Notes: generated by a model from the sequence alone, not told the origin. Positions 1 through 12,106 are shown, counted from the first letter of the stretch. The stretch: 64,000 nt of DNA from Synaphobranchus kaupii (GCA_029718625.1 CM056380.1:105147055-105211054); one strand, 5' to 3'. Numbers and translations are program-made.

Positions 1-484
1 GTTTAAACACTGATTTAACAATGAGAATCTCGCCGTGCATTTTGTCACGTCTCCCCCGTCTTGGTTTAAGGCAGGATCGCAGCTTTACCGTGTAGCCATG
101 GTGATGCAAGCTCCACCCCCCCTACCGGGTTTTAAAAAAAAATTTAAATCAAAATGTATGTGTGACTTTCCTTCCGTGAGACTGAAGATGCTACGGCGAT
201 GGCACCGCGCAAGGCTGCGTTTTTCGATTCCAGAGACGGTACGGCACACGCGGCCACACCACCCATAAAATAAATAGCGCACAAAGGGAAGATAGATAGA
301 TAGATATGAATACATAAGGCTCAGACAGGCACACGCAACATGCCGCCTTCTTTGAAGACTTGTCGATTTGATCTCCCATCTGTGAAATTATTATTTTTTT
401 CTTTTCCATAGGAAATGTGTTTTTTTTTTCTGAGCTGTCTTGCTGTCTTGGGTTTTTTCTTTTGGTTTGTGATTGAACATAAAG
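1..484. other. Unassigned sequence, no gene seen
   Basis: Mixed-composition sequence with short simple runs (a small GATA run near 291-306 and T tracts near 390-430). The short open frames on both strands show no domain or codon signature. I see nothing here that I can name. Confidence 0.5.
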
Positions 485-497
485 AAGTTTGGTTTTA

Positions 498-844
498 TCC
501 ATCCATCCATCCATTATCTAACACGCTTATTCCTCCTCAGGGTCATGCGGGGGGGGGGGGGGCTGGAGACTATGCCAGCATGTATTGGGCGTGAGGCAGG
601 AATACACCCTGTACAGGTCGCCAATCCATCGCAGGGCACACAGACACTCATACCTATGGGCAATTTAGAGTCTCTAATTAGCCTAACCTGCATGTCTTTG
701 GACTGTGGGAGCAAACCGGAGTACCCAGAGGAAACCCACACGGACATGGGGAGAACACGCATCCTCCACACAGAAAGGCCCTCAAACTTGGTACCTTCTT
801 GCTGTGAGGCGACAGTGCTAGCCACTGCACCACCATGCCTCCCC
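498..844 (-). mobile_element. Short RTE-like retrocopy with GGAT tail and 13-bp TSDs
   Basis: Read on the minus strand, this 347-bp segment is a dispersed fish repeat I recognise by its internal text (tract around TCCAAAGACATGCAGG) and it ends in a short GGAT-repeat tail, seen on the plus strand as ATCC repeats at 496-515. It is flanked by a perfect 13-bp direct repeat, AAGTTTGGTTTTA, at 485-497 and 845-857, the mark of target-primed insertion. A tail of this kind is known from RTE/Rex3/Expander-type LINEs. Whether this is a 5'-truncated LINE or a SINE using that tail is not decidable here. A poly-G run (550-562) lies inside it. No coding potential is credible. Confidence 0.7.
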
Positions 845-959
845 AAGTTTGGTTTTAGACAAATAAAATGAAATAATTGCTAGATCCTCTCACTGTGAAA
901 GAAAATAAAAAGCAGAAATATAGCTTAATGTAAGCTCTGCTGTCATCATACCAAAAATG

Positions 960-1784
960 TATGTTCCTGGAGTTTAGAGAGTTGAACCGGGGTACTATAG
1001 TCAGATGAGCTGATAACATAGATTTTTGGCAATAAATACCAAAGGTGGGTTTGGCGTAATTAGAGGCATAGTTATGCAAAAAAGAGCGTTATCTCTACTG
1101 CAAAATATGATGGTGGATCTGGGCTGTTTTTCCTCCAAAGGCCCTGGGAACCTTGTCAAGATACAAGGCATTATGGACTCCATCAGATACTAGGAGATTT
1201 TGGACCGAAATCTGGCTGCCTCTGCCAAAAGACTAATAGTGGGTCATGGTTGGACCTTCCAGCGGGACAATGATCCAAAGCATACCTAAAAACTCCACAC
1301 AAAAATGGTTAACTAACCACAGAGTCAAGGTTTTGCAATGGTCATCCCAGTCCCCTGACGTGAACCCCACTGAAGACCTGTGGGCTGAGCTAAAGAGGAG
1401 AGTTCACAAGCAAGGACTCTGAAGGATCTGGAGAGAGTCTGTATGGAGGAATGGTCTCAAATCCCTTGCTATGTGTTCTCTAACCACATCAAACATTACA
1501 GGGGAAGACTCTGTGTTGTTATCTTGGCAAAGGGAGGGTGCACAAAGTACTAAATACAGGGATGCCAATAATTGTCTTCAATCTTCAAAACAATGAAAAG
1601 AAAATGATAAAGATTATTTTGCCTTAAAGATTTGTTTTTCCTCCAATCAATGGTATCATAATTAAACTATATAATTTTCTAATTTTTCTGAGCATAGACA
1701 ACATTTGATAAACAATAAACTTAATTTAATCCTGCACTTTTTGCTCGTATTATTTGAGGTTGCCAATAATCTTGGTGGGCACTG
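960..1784 (+). pseudogene. Decayed Tc1-like transposon, right half
   Basis: The stretch reads as a broken Tc1 transposase in several frames. Recognisable pieces include the second catalytic block (plus-strand GGGACAATGATCCAAAGCAT near 1264) and the block that normally encodes [11 protein letters not shown] (near 1347-1385, mutated to SPDVNPTEDLW-like). The right end has a terminal repeat finishing GGTGGGCACTG at 1784 followed by the TA target at 1785-1786. The left end is not identifiable. Several stops and indels show it is long dead. Confidence 0.7.
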
Positions 1785-1786
1785 TA

Positions 1787-2195
1787 AGTACCATGTAATT
1801 GCCGAGCAGGTACACCTCATCACACAGCACTTGCATAATGGATAGCCTTCAACACCTCATGTGATTACACCTGTGTGGGCTGATGTAATTTTCATCTCCC
1901 AGCCTTGAACTAGGGGCTGTCACTTGGGCAGGCAGTGAACGTTGATGGAGCAGTGATGTCAACCTTGGATAGGTTCCATTCAGCAGCAAAGGGTGGAGGT
2001 GGGGCTAGGTGACCTACACTCCCCTCCTCCCACACATATGGTGCATAGTGCTTCACACAGGTGTTTTTTTATCTTTAGTCTTCTTTAATCTTTGTTGCAC
2101 CTGGACGTATTTGACAGTTGGATTAGCGGCTACTCATTTTCTTGAGGTGTACGATGTATGTGGCAACAGATAATAGTGGTTAATAAAGCGATATG
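1787..2195. other. Unassigned spacer between two Tc1 remnants
   Basis: About 400 bases of unremarkable sequence between two TA-flanked transposon ends. No ORF, RNA gene or tandem repeat was recognised. Confidence 0.4.
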
Positions 2196-2197
2196 TA

Positions 2198-2995
2198 CAG
2201 TGCCCTCCACTATTATTGCCACCCCTGATAAAGATGAGTAAAAAGGGTTATAAAAATTTCACCGTTTAGTGAATTAGCTTAATGTCACACTGAAAAAATG
2301 AGAAAATTGCAACCTTTAATTGAAGTAAATTTATTATGAGAAAACAAAATCCCTCATCAAGAAATAATATTTTTTAACAAAATCACATGTGCCACAATTA
2401 TTGGCACCCCTGCATTTATGTATAGAATAAAGTAATAATTTTTTATATTTGGTAGCATATCCTTTGCATGCCATGACTTCCTGATGTCTGTGACCTAACA
2501 ACATCAAAATACTCTTGATATCTTATTTTCTGGTACTCTTACAAGCGATACTATAACATCTCTGCATTTGAATGGATCTCTATGGGAATTGGGGGGTGGG
2601 ACTAGATTTAGCTGTAAATTACACTGGAACAGTATAAAACACATGGTTGGCTAAATGGCTCTAAGTCATCAAGGGTCTGACGTATCAACAAGCCTTAAAC
2701 CATCATTCTTCTGCCACAAATACAGTAGATATGGATGGATAACTTGAAGGGTTTCTTCTCCTGACTTATTTTTCCATAGAGTTCAATAGGAAAATTTGTC
2801 AGGAGAAACAACCCTTCAAGTGATCCATCCATATCTACTGCATATCTGGCAGCAGAGCGATGGTTTGAGGCTCGTTTGATACCTCAGACCCTTGATGACT
2901 TACAGCCATTTTACCAACCACGTATTCCATACTGTTCCAGCATAATTTACAGCTAAGTCTAGTCCACAGATTTTGTCTCCCAATTGACTCCTTTT
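2198..2995. mobile_element. Tc1-type MITE with palindromic core, right end missing
   Basis: The left end begins after TA (2196-2197) with a terminal sequence CAGTGCCCTCCACTATTATT, typical of fish Tc1-derived MITEs. From about 2445 to 2990 it carries a long imperfect palindrome centred near 2775, with the same distinctive text inverted on either side (for example the CTTGAAGGGTT motif near 2741 and its complement near 2811). This core closely matches the core of the element at 32772-33904, although the terminal sequences differ. The expected right terminal repeat is not present, so the copy is truncated. Confidence 0.6.
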
Positions 2996-3339
2996 ATCCC
3001 TAAATATAAAAAATCTGTGATGTTATCATGTTAGAGCCTGAGGTAAGTGGAAGTTGGTTAAGTTTAAAAGCTATGGGAAAGTGCCACCAGAATAAAAATC
3101 TCAGATAAAAACTAAAAAAGGTTGTATATTTTCTTACATTTTATACAGCTTCCCCACACATTGTTTACGAAGGTACAGGACTTTTGAAAATATCACATTA
3201 TGTTTATTGTGTTTACTATTTAATCCCCAGAAACTGTGGTGTCAAGATGGAAAAAAATATGTTAGCTGGTTTTTAAGACACATCAAACATTGTATCGGGT
3301 CAAATTGACCCGGAACATAATATGAGGGTTAAAATGTAC

Positions 3340-3885
3340 TGAAATATTCTGAATAATACAAACCGGTGCTCTGTTATGCTGTGGGGGGCATTTTCCTGGC
3401 ATGCTTTGGCTTCACTTATAGGGAAGAGGCACTGCAAATCAATACAAAGTTATTCTGAGTGATCACCTTCATCATATGATGAAACATTTCTATCCTGATG
3501 GGAGTAATCTCTTCGAGGATGACAATGCCCCCATCCACAGGGCACGAGAGGTCACTGAACGGTTTGAGGAGTATGAAGATGATGTGAATCATATGCTATG
3601 GCCTTCGCAGTCGCCAGATCTCAACCCAATTGAACACCTGTGGGTGATTTTGGACCCACGTGTTAGACAGCTCTCTCCACCACCATCATCAAAACACCAA
3701 ACGGGGGAATATCTTTTGGAAGAATGGTGTTCTATCCCTCCAGTAGAGTTCCAGAGACTAGAATCTATGCTAGACTAGAGGTAGAGTCTATGCCAAGGCG
3801 CATTGAAGCTGTTCTGGTGGCTCATGGTGTCCCAATACCTTACTAAGACATTTTATGTTGGGTGTTCCTTTAATTTGTCAGCAGT
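3340..3885 (+). pseudogene. Tc1/mariner remnant with DD36E-type transposase end
   Basis: An open frame at 3476-3778 encodes the C-terminal part of a Tc1/mariner transposase. The second catalytic block reads FEDDNAPIH and the third [11 protein letters not shown]. Counting from the Asp before Asn to the Glu of NPIE gives 36 intervening residues, rather than the 34 of classical Tc1. A DD36E spacing is known for the Incomer group of Tc1/mariner elements, so that group is the likely source, but an in-frame indel in a DD34E copy could give the same count. The N-terminal DNA-binding half and first Asp are missing. A likely right terminal end lies near 3850-3885. Confidence 0.6.
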
Positions 3886-3889
3886 CTGT

Positions 3890-4960
3890 GTGTGTGTATA
3901 TATACATATATATACATATATGGGTATGCTCTATTACAGTCTATATATCCAGAGCTGTTTAAAATGAAAGAGAACATAAGTACATCCACCTGAGTTATGT
4001 GAGCAACAGTTCCAGAGACCTGGCTACCGACATCCCCATACCAGTGAGTAAAGACCCAAAGCAGTAATGTAGGGTAGAACCATAATAAATACAGCTAACG
4101 TCCGTCTAATTAACAATCCATTACAAAGGTAGTGTAATTATGAAAATACGCTGACGCTCCAACTATGTTTTCCAATGCTAGTCAAAATATTGGCATTTTT
4201 GCTTAATAATAAATGATTTCGGTTATATTGATTACACTGTATATTAGTTATACTGTATATTGTTGTTGCAGGAGCGCTGTATACCCCACCCTACCCTACT
4301 TGAATAATGTATGAGGCAGCAGACAACAACATGTGGCAAACTGAACATTTTTTACTGGCGGTGTGCAGGGCCATTCAACTGGGGGCCCCGGGGCCAAGTA
4401 TGGGTTGCCGTTAATACACTCTTGGCCCTTTGATCAATGGTCAATTTTTTATTTTGTTTTCGACGTGTCAAAACTTGTGCCCGGGCCTGCATCTGAATGG
4501 CGTCAGCATGCTTCCCCGTCGCGATTGCTGTGTATAGAAGGCGTCTGCTTTGTTTACACACACATATACAATGCATCTTAGTCACACATTGTTCAATAAA
4601 CAGTATGTTGGAAATGTCTGGCCTGTATCCAGCATTATTTCAAAAAACAATTTGCCTCCAGGAAGAAAAAGCTGAAAAGCCCAGCAACACGGTGTGACTC
4701 TTTAGTATCGTGGTGGTGCACCTCTTTACCTCTTCACTGTTCTGCTGGAAAAAATGAGGGGTTCAGCTATTTTATTTATGGAGCGTACAACCTGTTAGAA
4801 GTAAAACTGCAGGCACAACTCACTCAACCATGGATGAGGTTTTCTGCCAGAGTAAATAAGGACAGTAGTGATGCAATGGGTCTGTGGGAGTGACTTGCAC
4901 AGGTGAATAATTAACTGTTTCCAGAGGTGCGTGTGGCAGATGGTGAGGTCCCCTCCCCCA
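3890..4960. other. Unassigned sequence with short TA-rich tract
   Basis: A small TATATACA tract lies at about 3896-3920. The rest is mixed, AT-rich and without recognisable coding frames; the short open frames at 4350-4700 exist on both strands and look accidental. Confidence 0.4.
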
Positions 4961-5501
4961 GCGCAGAGAGAGAGGAACACGGCACGCACACTAGGAAAGA
5001 GCAGCACACACACGCACACACACACACACACACTCACAGAGAGAGAGGAACACGGCACGCACACTAGGAAAGAGCAGCACACGCACACACATACACACAC
5101 TCACGCACACACGCACACGCACACACACACACAGAGAGAGAGGAACACGGCACGCACACTAGGAAAGAGCAGCACACACACACACATACACACACTCACA
5201 CACACACACACACACACAGAGAGAGAGGAACACGGCACGCACGCTAGGAAAGAGCAGCACACGCACACACATACAGACACTCACACACACACACTCACAC
5301 ACACACGCATACATGAGCAGAACACACAGTGCTGCCGAGACGTAAACACACACGCACACACACACACTGAAACACAGCCCTGCTGAGATGTGAGCACACA
5401 CACACACACACACACACACGCATACATGAGCTGAACACACAGTGCTGCCGAGACGTAAACACACACGCACACACACACGCGCACACACACGCGCACACAC
5501 A

Positions 5502-5536
<35 letters not shown>

Positions 5537-5639
5537 AAACACAGCCCTGCTGAGATGTGAGCACACACACATAAGGACTCTCCCCCACATACATGCACAA
5601 AGCTATGCAGAATCTGTACAGCATTACTCTTTCTCTCTC

Positions 5640-5706
<67 letters not shown>
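4961..5706. repeat. Compound CA-rich minisatellite
   Basis: Long CA tracts alternate with two kinds of inserted unit. The first, beginning AGAGAGAGGAACACGGCACG, recurs about four times between 4964 and 5262. The second, containing GTGCTGCCGAGACGTAAAC, and a partner containing GCCCTGCTGAGATGTGAGC each occur twice between 5326 and 5562. A pure CA run closes the array (about 5643-5706). Open frames in this field are Cys/Val or Thr/His dipeptide products of the repeat and are not genes. Confidence 0.9.
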
Positions 5707-5709
<3 letters not shown>

Positions 5710-5837
5710 ACTGGGACCCTGAGGCATGCCTCAGGCAAATGCACATCGGTAAAAAGGAGGTAGATAATGCCAGGCTTTACTCCTGCAGCTTACCTGTGTC
5801 CCACAGGCAAACTCAGAAGACTGGGAGAAACTGTGTC

Positions 5838-6770
5838 ATCACTAAACACAGTACTGACACAGTCATCACTAAACACAGTACTGACAGTCATCACTAAACA
5901 CAGTACTGACACAGTCATCACTAAACACAGTACTGACACAGTCATCACTAAACACAGTACTGACACAGTCATCACTAAACGCAGTACTGACACAGTCATT
6001 ACTAAACGCAGTACTGACAGTCATCACTAAACACAGTACTGACAGTCATCACTAAACACAGTATTGACACAGTCATCACTAAACGCAGTACTGACACAGT
6101 CATTACTAAACACAGTACTGACACAGTCATCACTAAACACAGTACTGACACAGTCATCACTAAACGCAGTACTGACACAGTCATTACTAAACGCAGTACT
6201 GACAGTCATCACTAAACACAGTACTGACACAGTCATCACTAAACGCAGTACTGACACAGTCATTACTAAACGCAGTACTGACAGTCATCACTCAACACAG
6301 TACTGACAGTCATTACTAAACACTGATATGCAGTCATCACTCAACACAATACTGACAGTCATTACTAAATACTGATATGCAGTCATCACGCAACACACGG
6401 TCATCACTCAACACTACTGACACAGTCCTCACTAAACACAGTACTGACACAGTCATCACTAAACACAGTACTGACAGTCATTACAAAACACAGTACTAAA
6501 ACAGTCATCACTAAATGCAGTACTGACACAGTCATTACTAAATGCAGTACTGACACAGTCATCACTAAACACAGTACTGACAGTCATTACAAAACACAGT
6601 ACTAAAACAGTCATCACTAAACGAAGTACTGACACAGTCATCACTAAACACAGTACTGACAGTCATTACAAAACACAGTACTAAAACAGTCATCACTAAA
6701 CACAGTACTGACACAGTCATTACTAAACACAGAAACTCATTGAAACAGTGAGTCACTGAATGCAAAGACA
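5838..6770. repeat. 25/27-bp minisatellite (GTCATCACTAAACACAGTAC)
   Basis: Tandem units of 27 bp, with 25-bp variants lacking one CA, run almost unbroken for about 0.9 kb. Units differ by single changes such as ACACAGT/ACGCAGT and ATCACT/ATTACT. The order of variants is irregular, with several short blocks repeated. All open frames on either strand in this region are repeat translations. Confidence 0.92.
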
Positions 6771-7030
6771 GTCATCATAAAGATCTGAGTCATCACTGAA
6801 CATTGACAGAGATCACAGTCATAATAGAACACTGATAGAGATCACAGTCATAATGGTACACTGATAGAGATCACAGTCATAATGGAACACTGAGGAGATC
6901 ATAGTCATAATGGAACACTGAGGAGATCACAGTCATAATGGAACACTGAGGAGATCACAGTCATCATGGAACACTGATAGAGATCGCAGTCATAATGGTA
7001 CACTGACAGAGATCACAGTCATAATGAAAG
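6771..7030. repeat. Related 28-30 bp degenerate minisatellite
   Basis: About eight units of the form GAGATCACAGTCATAATGGA follow directly on the 25/27-bp array and share its CAGTCAT core, so they look like an older, diverged wing of the same field. Confidence 0.8.
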
Positions 7031-7790
7031 ATGGGGGACTAAATTGTCTGAGAGACAGTCACACTCATAAAAGAGTCAAAAAGGGGATAAATGTACTGAG
7101 AGTAAAATATACACTAACAGAGTTTTAAATAAAATATAAAAATAATGAACCTTCATCATTCATCTTAACGAGAGGTGAGACGTGCAGTAAATTTTTCTGT
7201 GTTAATTTACAACAAGTTTGAGTCCAAGTGGTATCAGTTGCACTCAGTCAGAGTAAAATGTCAGAGTTTATTGAACACTGAACATTTTTCTGTGCACTAA
7301 CCATGTGACACAGTCATTACTGAACAGTGAAAGGCAGTCGGCCCACACAAACACTCACACCTTTACCACAGGACAGTGAGAGAGATGCGATAATTATTGA
7401 GAAGGGGGGGTAGCTTGTGTGTTATCACAGGAATAAGAGGCATGCAGAGTGTGAGTCATAGCATTTACAGACATCATTACCTTTGCATCAAAAAATCAAT
7501 CAGCTTATCCCTGCTTTGGAATTAAGTGCAGTGTATCCAGTTGTGTGTGTGTGTGTGTGTGTGTTTGGGACAGAGAGGAAGAGATTGAGTGTGCTTATGA
7601 GAGTGTGCATGTGAGAGAGAGAGTTTGTGTGTATGCGTGTGTCGCAGTAAGCACTGAATGATCACCTCATTAGCTGGGTGAGTGTGTCCCAGCTCTGCAT
7701 CACAAACACGGGCTCATTAACGGAGCGTCAGCCCTGAGTGAGGAAATGCTCTCTCCTCCACAAACTCAAACGCACCCGGCCCATCCTGGG
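7031..7790. other. Unassigned sequence with short GT tract
   Basis: No gene recognised. A short GT microsatellite lies at about 7541-7565 and a GT/GA-rich patch follows to 7650. Confidence 0.4.
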
Positions 7791-7797
7791 GTCTGAG

Positions 7798-8236
7798 CTC
7801 CAACACACAGAGCAGTCACCTCCTGCTCACCAACACACTGAGACAGCAATCACCTCCTGCTCACCAACACACACAGAGCACTCACCTCCCGCTCACCAAC
7901 ACACACAGAGCACTCACCTCCTGCTCACCAACACACTGAGACAGCAGTCACTTCCCGCTCACCAACACACACAGAGCACTCACCTCCTGCTCACCAACAC
8001 ACACAGAGCACTCACCTCCTGCTCACCAACACACACAGAGCACTCACCCCCTGCTCACCAACACACTGAGACAGCAGTCAGCTCCCGCTCACCAACACAC
8101 ACAGAGCACTCACCTCTTGCTCACCAACACACACAGAGCACTCACCTCCTGCTCACCAACACACACAGAGCACTCACCTCCTGATCACCAACACACAGAG
8201 ACAGCAGTCAGCTCCTGCTCACCAACACACAGAGAC
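7798..8236. repeat. 32-34 bp minisatellite (CACCAACACACACAGAGCAC)
   Basis: About 13 units alternate between a form with ACACACAGAGCACTCACCTC and one with ACACTGAGACAGCAGTCA. The open frame covering it on the plus strand is a His/Thr/Ser/Pro repeat translation, not a gene. Confidence 0.9.
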
Positions 8237-9985
8237 AGAAAGGGAGGGGGAAAAAAGAGGTGAAGAGATAAAACATCTCCCTGTCTTTGTGGTATGCCGA
8301 AGTGCCCTGCTGCCCTCTGCAGAGACCAGCGTTAGACTCCAGCACATCCTCCTTCTGTTTCAGGTTCATGGGAGAATAGCATTGAAACATGGTGTGCTGT
8401 GGAGCGCAGGGTGAATGCCAACCCCACAGACTGGTCATGGTACCCTTCAGACCCGGGGGCCTTGGTGTGGGTAGCATGTCCTTCTGGGGTCTCACTAGGG
8501 TCTGTACACCCCCTACTCTGCCCTCTCCTTCAATTTGCCTACCCCCAGCACCCAGTGACACCGGCCACACTGACCAGATTCAGATGGGGGGGGGGGTTTG
8601 TGTTGCTGATGAAATTGAATTGTTGACTAGAGGTGGGAGGGGTGAGGGTTGTTACGTGTGACTTTTTTTTGTTGTCATTTGATACTGTTTACTGATGGGT
8701 TTCAAACGACTTTTTCCTGAAACATGAGATGTTCTGGCTAATAACAGTAAACACTGTTGGTTGTGGGCCTGATGCCCTGGCATCACCATTGTCCCTTGCC
8801 TTAACCTGTATGTATTTACCTGTGTGAATCACCCTGGATAAGGGACTGTGATAAATAGACGCTGCTGGTTTGGGGGGGTCACGATACCAAAATCATCCAC
8901 CTCACTGTTAGTTCAAGCACTGAGCATCCTTAACACGTAACTGTGACTACAAGCGCTTTGTCCACAGACTCAGTTTATTCTGCTTAGCTCAGGTCTCTAC
9001 TAGGACTGCAATAGCATCTGACTGTAGATACCGGACCGGTTGCATATTCTCATAAACATTTGACGTTTTTTTGAAGATTTTTAAATTTTTTAAAATTAAA
9101 ACATGGCACGTATTTCCCGTGAACTGGCAGTGTGAGTCCCTGTGGGTGAGCTAACAGGCTTCGTAGAGTAGAAGCAGCCAGGTGAGCTCTTGTGGTTTGC
9201 GTGTAAGGCAACCACATCCTGTTTATTAGTACGGTGCCAGAATGTTAGAGTGGCATTATCGCATCTGCGAGCGTCACGGCAACGTGATGACAGCGTTGTT
9301 CCCTGGGAATATCGTTAAAAAGAAATTCATCCCCGTGGAACAAAACAAAAAAGAGATTAAAAAAAACAGCTTTGCATACCAGCACATGGATCGGGTCGAT
9401 ATCGACAAAACAGCCCACGCATTGCCTTTGTAAATTCTTTTCACATATATAGTGTACGTTTTTCACCACGTAGCGATCCTGTGATCTCAGTTATCACAGC
9501 AATGCAAGTCACAGCCAGCGTACCTGTGGGGGATATTAGCCTTGTTGAATATCACTATCTGTTTGGTAATCTGATATCAGCAATAAAGGCATTTTCCTGA
9601 TAATAAAAGCATCCATTATGCGCATGGTATGATTGATGAATGAGAGAAGAGAAATGGCCGGTCCAACAGCACTATGAATTAAAGGATTTTTGGCAGGCAA
9701 ACAAACACAGGTTGCAGGCAGTGAATCTCTCCCTAATGAAATCAATAAAACACACTTGCTCTCTCCTGTGTATCGCACACATGCATACATATGCACACAC
9801 ACAAGCACACACACAAGCCCACACACACGGAATTATACAGAGTCTTGCACACAAATACAATTATACCAAGCCACACAGAGAGGTTTACAAGACGCTAACA
9901 CACACATACACAATAATACCAATTGTTGCACATACATATAATTATACTAAGTTCCTGTATATACGTATAAACATGTAATTATACC
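8237..9985. other. Unassigned sequence, no gene recognised
   Basis: Mixed single-copy-looking sequence. It includes a poly-G run at 8587-8596 and a CA-rich patch at about 9785-9830. The part at 9240-9440 has more even base composition and short open frames on both strands, which could reflect a conserved non-coding element, but nothing in it is diagnostic. Confidence 0.35.
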
Positions 9986-9989
9986 ACAT

Positions 9990-10110
9990 GAGGCTGAGAC
10001 ATGTGGCTCAGTCGATATGACAGCCAATCTCAACCCAGGAACAAATGGAGCCAGGGTTCGAGCCCCCACCAGGGCAGGCATCCCCTCTCTCAATTATACG
10101 GAATCACACA
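9990..10110 (+). mobile_element. Possible tRNA-derived SINE head
   Basis: The sequence contains an A-box-like TGGCTCAGTCGATATG near 10004 and a B-box-like GGTTCGAGCCC near 10055, spaced roughly as in a tRNA-derived SINE. No cloverleaf with proper anticodon arm is evident, and no tail or target duplication was found, so this is tentative. Confidence 0.35.
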
Positions 10111-10140
10111 CAGCTAGACCCGAGCTAGCTAGACGCACGT

Positions 10141-10496
10141 GGGGTATACTACGAAGCACGATTACTGAGTTAGCTGGATAATCGCACTGAGTAAAACCCG
10201 GAACGGCTCTTTTTACTTCAGTCCATGTTCCAGATTTGGGAAGGGGTGGAGACTAGAGAGAGTGAAAGAAAGAGAGAGGCAGAGAGTGGGAGAGGGATGG
10301 AGAGAGGGAGAGAGTAAAATAGAGAGAGAGATAGAGAGTTAGCAGGGGGTGATAGAAGGTGGAAAAAACAGAACTGTTGAAAAGGCAGCTCCCAAACTGT
10401 CATATAACTCTAACCCACGGGTGGACAACTCTTTTATTCTGGGTTTTACTCAGTGCAGTTATCCAGCGAACTCATAACTGCGTCATAGTACACCCC
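10141..10496. mobile_element. MITE with GGGGTATACTACGAAGC-type ends, carrying an insert
   Basis: The left end GGGGTATACTACGAAGC and the right end (complement GGGGTGTACTATGACGC) form an imperfect terminal inverted repeat extending inward through CACTGAGTAAAACCC on both sides. A more compact copy of the same family lies at 28524-28685. This copy holds a GA-rich block (about 10240-10428) that is also found near 12107-12341. Superfamily not assigned. Confidence 0.6.
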
Positions 10497-10795
10497 CTAG
10501 GTCTTTCAATAACAAGTCTCAAACAGAAACGCACACAGTTACACACTGCTACACACTGCTGAACATACACACAGATATGCACACAGTGAAATCACGGTTC
10601 ATTTTTGGACAGAGGTTTCTCCGCTGGCACTAATGATTTGCTGTGTCTCCCTGAGAGATTGTGTTGTTCGTGTGATGTTATGTTGTGTGGTGGGGCAGCA
10701 GCTTCCTGTCACTGGCCTGCGGAGAGATAAACTCTACTGTCCCCACTGCCCCGCTCCATCATTTCCACAAGTCTTTTACAGCACAGGAGAGGAAT
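10497..10795. other. Unassigned spacer
   Basis: No gene or repeat recognised between the MITE and the GT tract. Confidence 0.4.
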
Positions 10796-10901
10796 GTGTG
10801 TGCGTGTGTGTGTGTATGCGTGAGTATGTGTTTGCGTGCGTGCGTGTATGTGTGTGCGTGCATGTCTGTGTGTGTGCATGTACTGGTTTTTGTGTGTACA
10901 T

Positions 10902-10944
<43 letters not shown>

Positions 10945-11006
10945 CTGTGTGTATGTGTGTGTGTGTGCGTGCGTGCGTGTGCATGTAGTGTTTTTTGTGT
11001 GTACAT

Positions 11007-11048
<42 letters not shown>

Positions 11049-11060
11049 CTTGTGTGTATG
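10796..11060. repeat. GT-rich microsatellite
   Basis: GT repeats with GTGC interruptions, containing a doubled block with GTACATGTAGTTTGTG at about 10895 and 11000. Open frames are repeat translations. Confidence 0.9.
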
Positions 11061-11061
11061 T

Positions 11062-11402
11062 CATACTTGCCAACCCTCCCGATATCCATTGCCGTCTCCC
11101 GGTGTCCTCCCGATTTCAGAATTCTCCTGATTTTCTCCCGTTTCTCCCATTCTCCTGAAATTTTTCAAAAGAAAGAAATACTCATGTAAATTTCAAACTT
11201 ACTGGAAAGAAAAATGTCCTTTTCACACGGAGAGAAAGGACATGCGTTTTGTAAAATCTGCCGCGATGTTAATCGCCGCCAGCAAACCCCCCCTCCCCCT
11301 CCCCCTCCCCCCGACGCTCCTCCGCGTGAACAGCAGCAGACCCCCCCCCCCCTCTCTTAGCTTCTTTGGAAATTGTCCCGATTTCCTAGGTTGGCAAGTA
11401 TG
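11062..11402. mobile_element. Non-autonomous TIR element inserted in a GT tract
   Basis: The ends CATACTTGCCAACC and GGTTGGCAAGTATG are perfect inverted repeats over 14 bases. The 341-bp interior carries no ORF and has a C-rich stretch (11287-11352). GT microsatellite lies on both sides, so it appears to have landed inside one tract. The end sequence resembles a widespread fish DNA-transposon-derived repeat, possibly hAT-type; the flanking 8-mers do not match cleanly. Confidence 0.65.
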
Positions 11403-11411
11403 GTCTTTGTA

Positions 11412-11612
<201 letters not shown>

Positions 11613-11859
11613 GTGCGTTCAAAGTGGTATGGGTTGCATAGTATACGTACCTGAGCTTAGCTACTGAACTCTGGTCCTCCAGGGTCACTGTAGCCTTGGG
11701 CTTTCATTCCTGTTATTCCAGACAGCCAGCTAAGTGCCTGATCTAACAGCTTATAATTGCACTTGTGATTCAGAGCGACACAACAACCCAGTCCTGGTGT
11801 ACAGAGAGGACAAAAGGGCTGGAGAGCAAAGAGCTGTGTCAATCAGTTAGGGGGCTATA

Positions 11860-11899
<40 letters not shown>

Positions 11900-12106
11900 G
11901 ACACACACACACACTGGACACACACACAGCGGTTATGGATCACATTGGCAGCGCTAAGGCTGGGTTACCTGACGCAGCTGTGAGAACAGCTGGATTACAG
12001 AGTCTGGGCCGTGTTTACAGCAGACTGGATGTGTTACAGCAATCTTCACAAATCAGCTTACATTTCACACTGCTGAATGGAGACGGCACTGTGTGTGAGA
12101 GAGGAA
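11613..12106. other. Unassigned sequence with CA microsatellite
   Basis: Contains a CA tract with CACTGGACACA interruptions at about 11861-11928. Otherwise no gene recognised. Confidence 0.4.

Noticed and set aside
4363..4697. Short overlapping frames on both strands as a small gene
   Set aside because: Open on both strands with no homology I recognise and no supporting splice or start context.
9242..9469. 63- and 74-codon frames as a conserved micro-exon
   Set aside because: No splice-site pattern or domain; kept only as a possible conserved non-coding patch.
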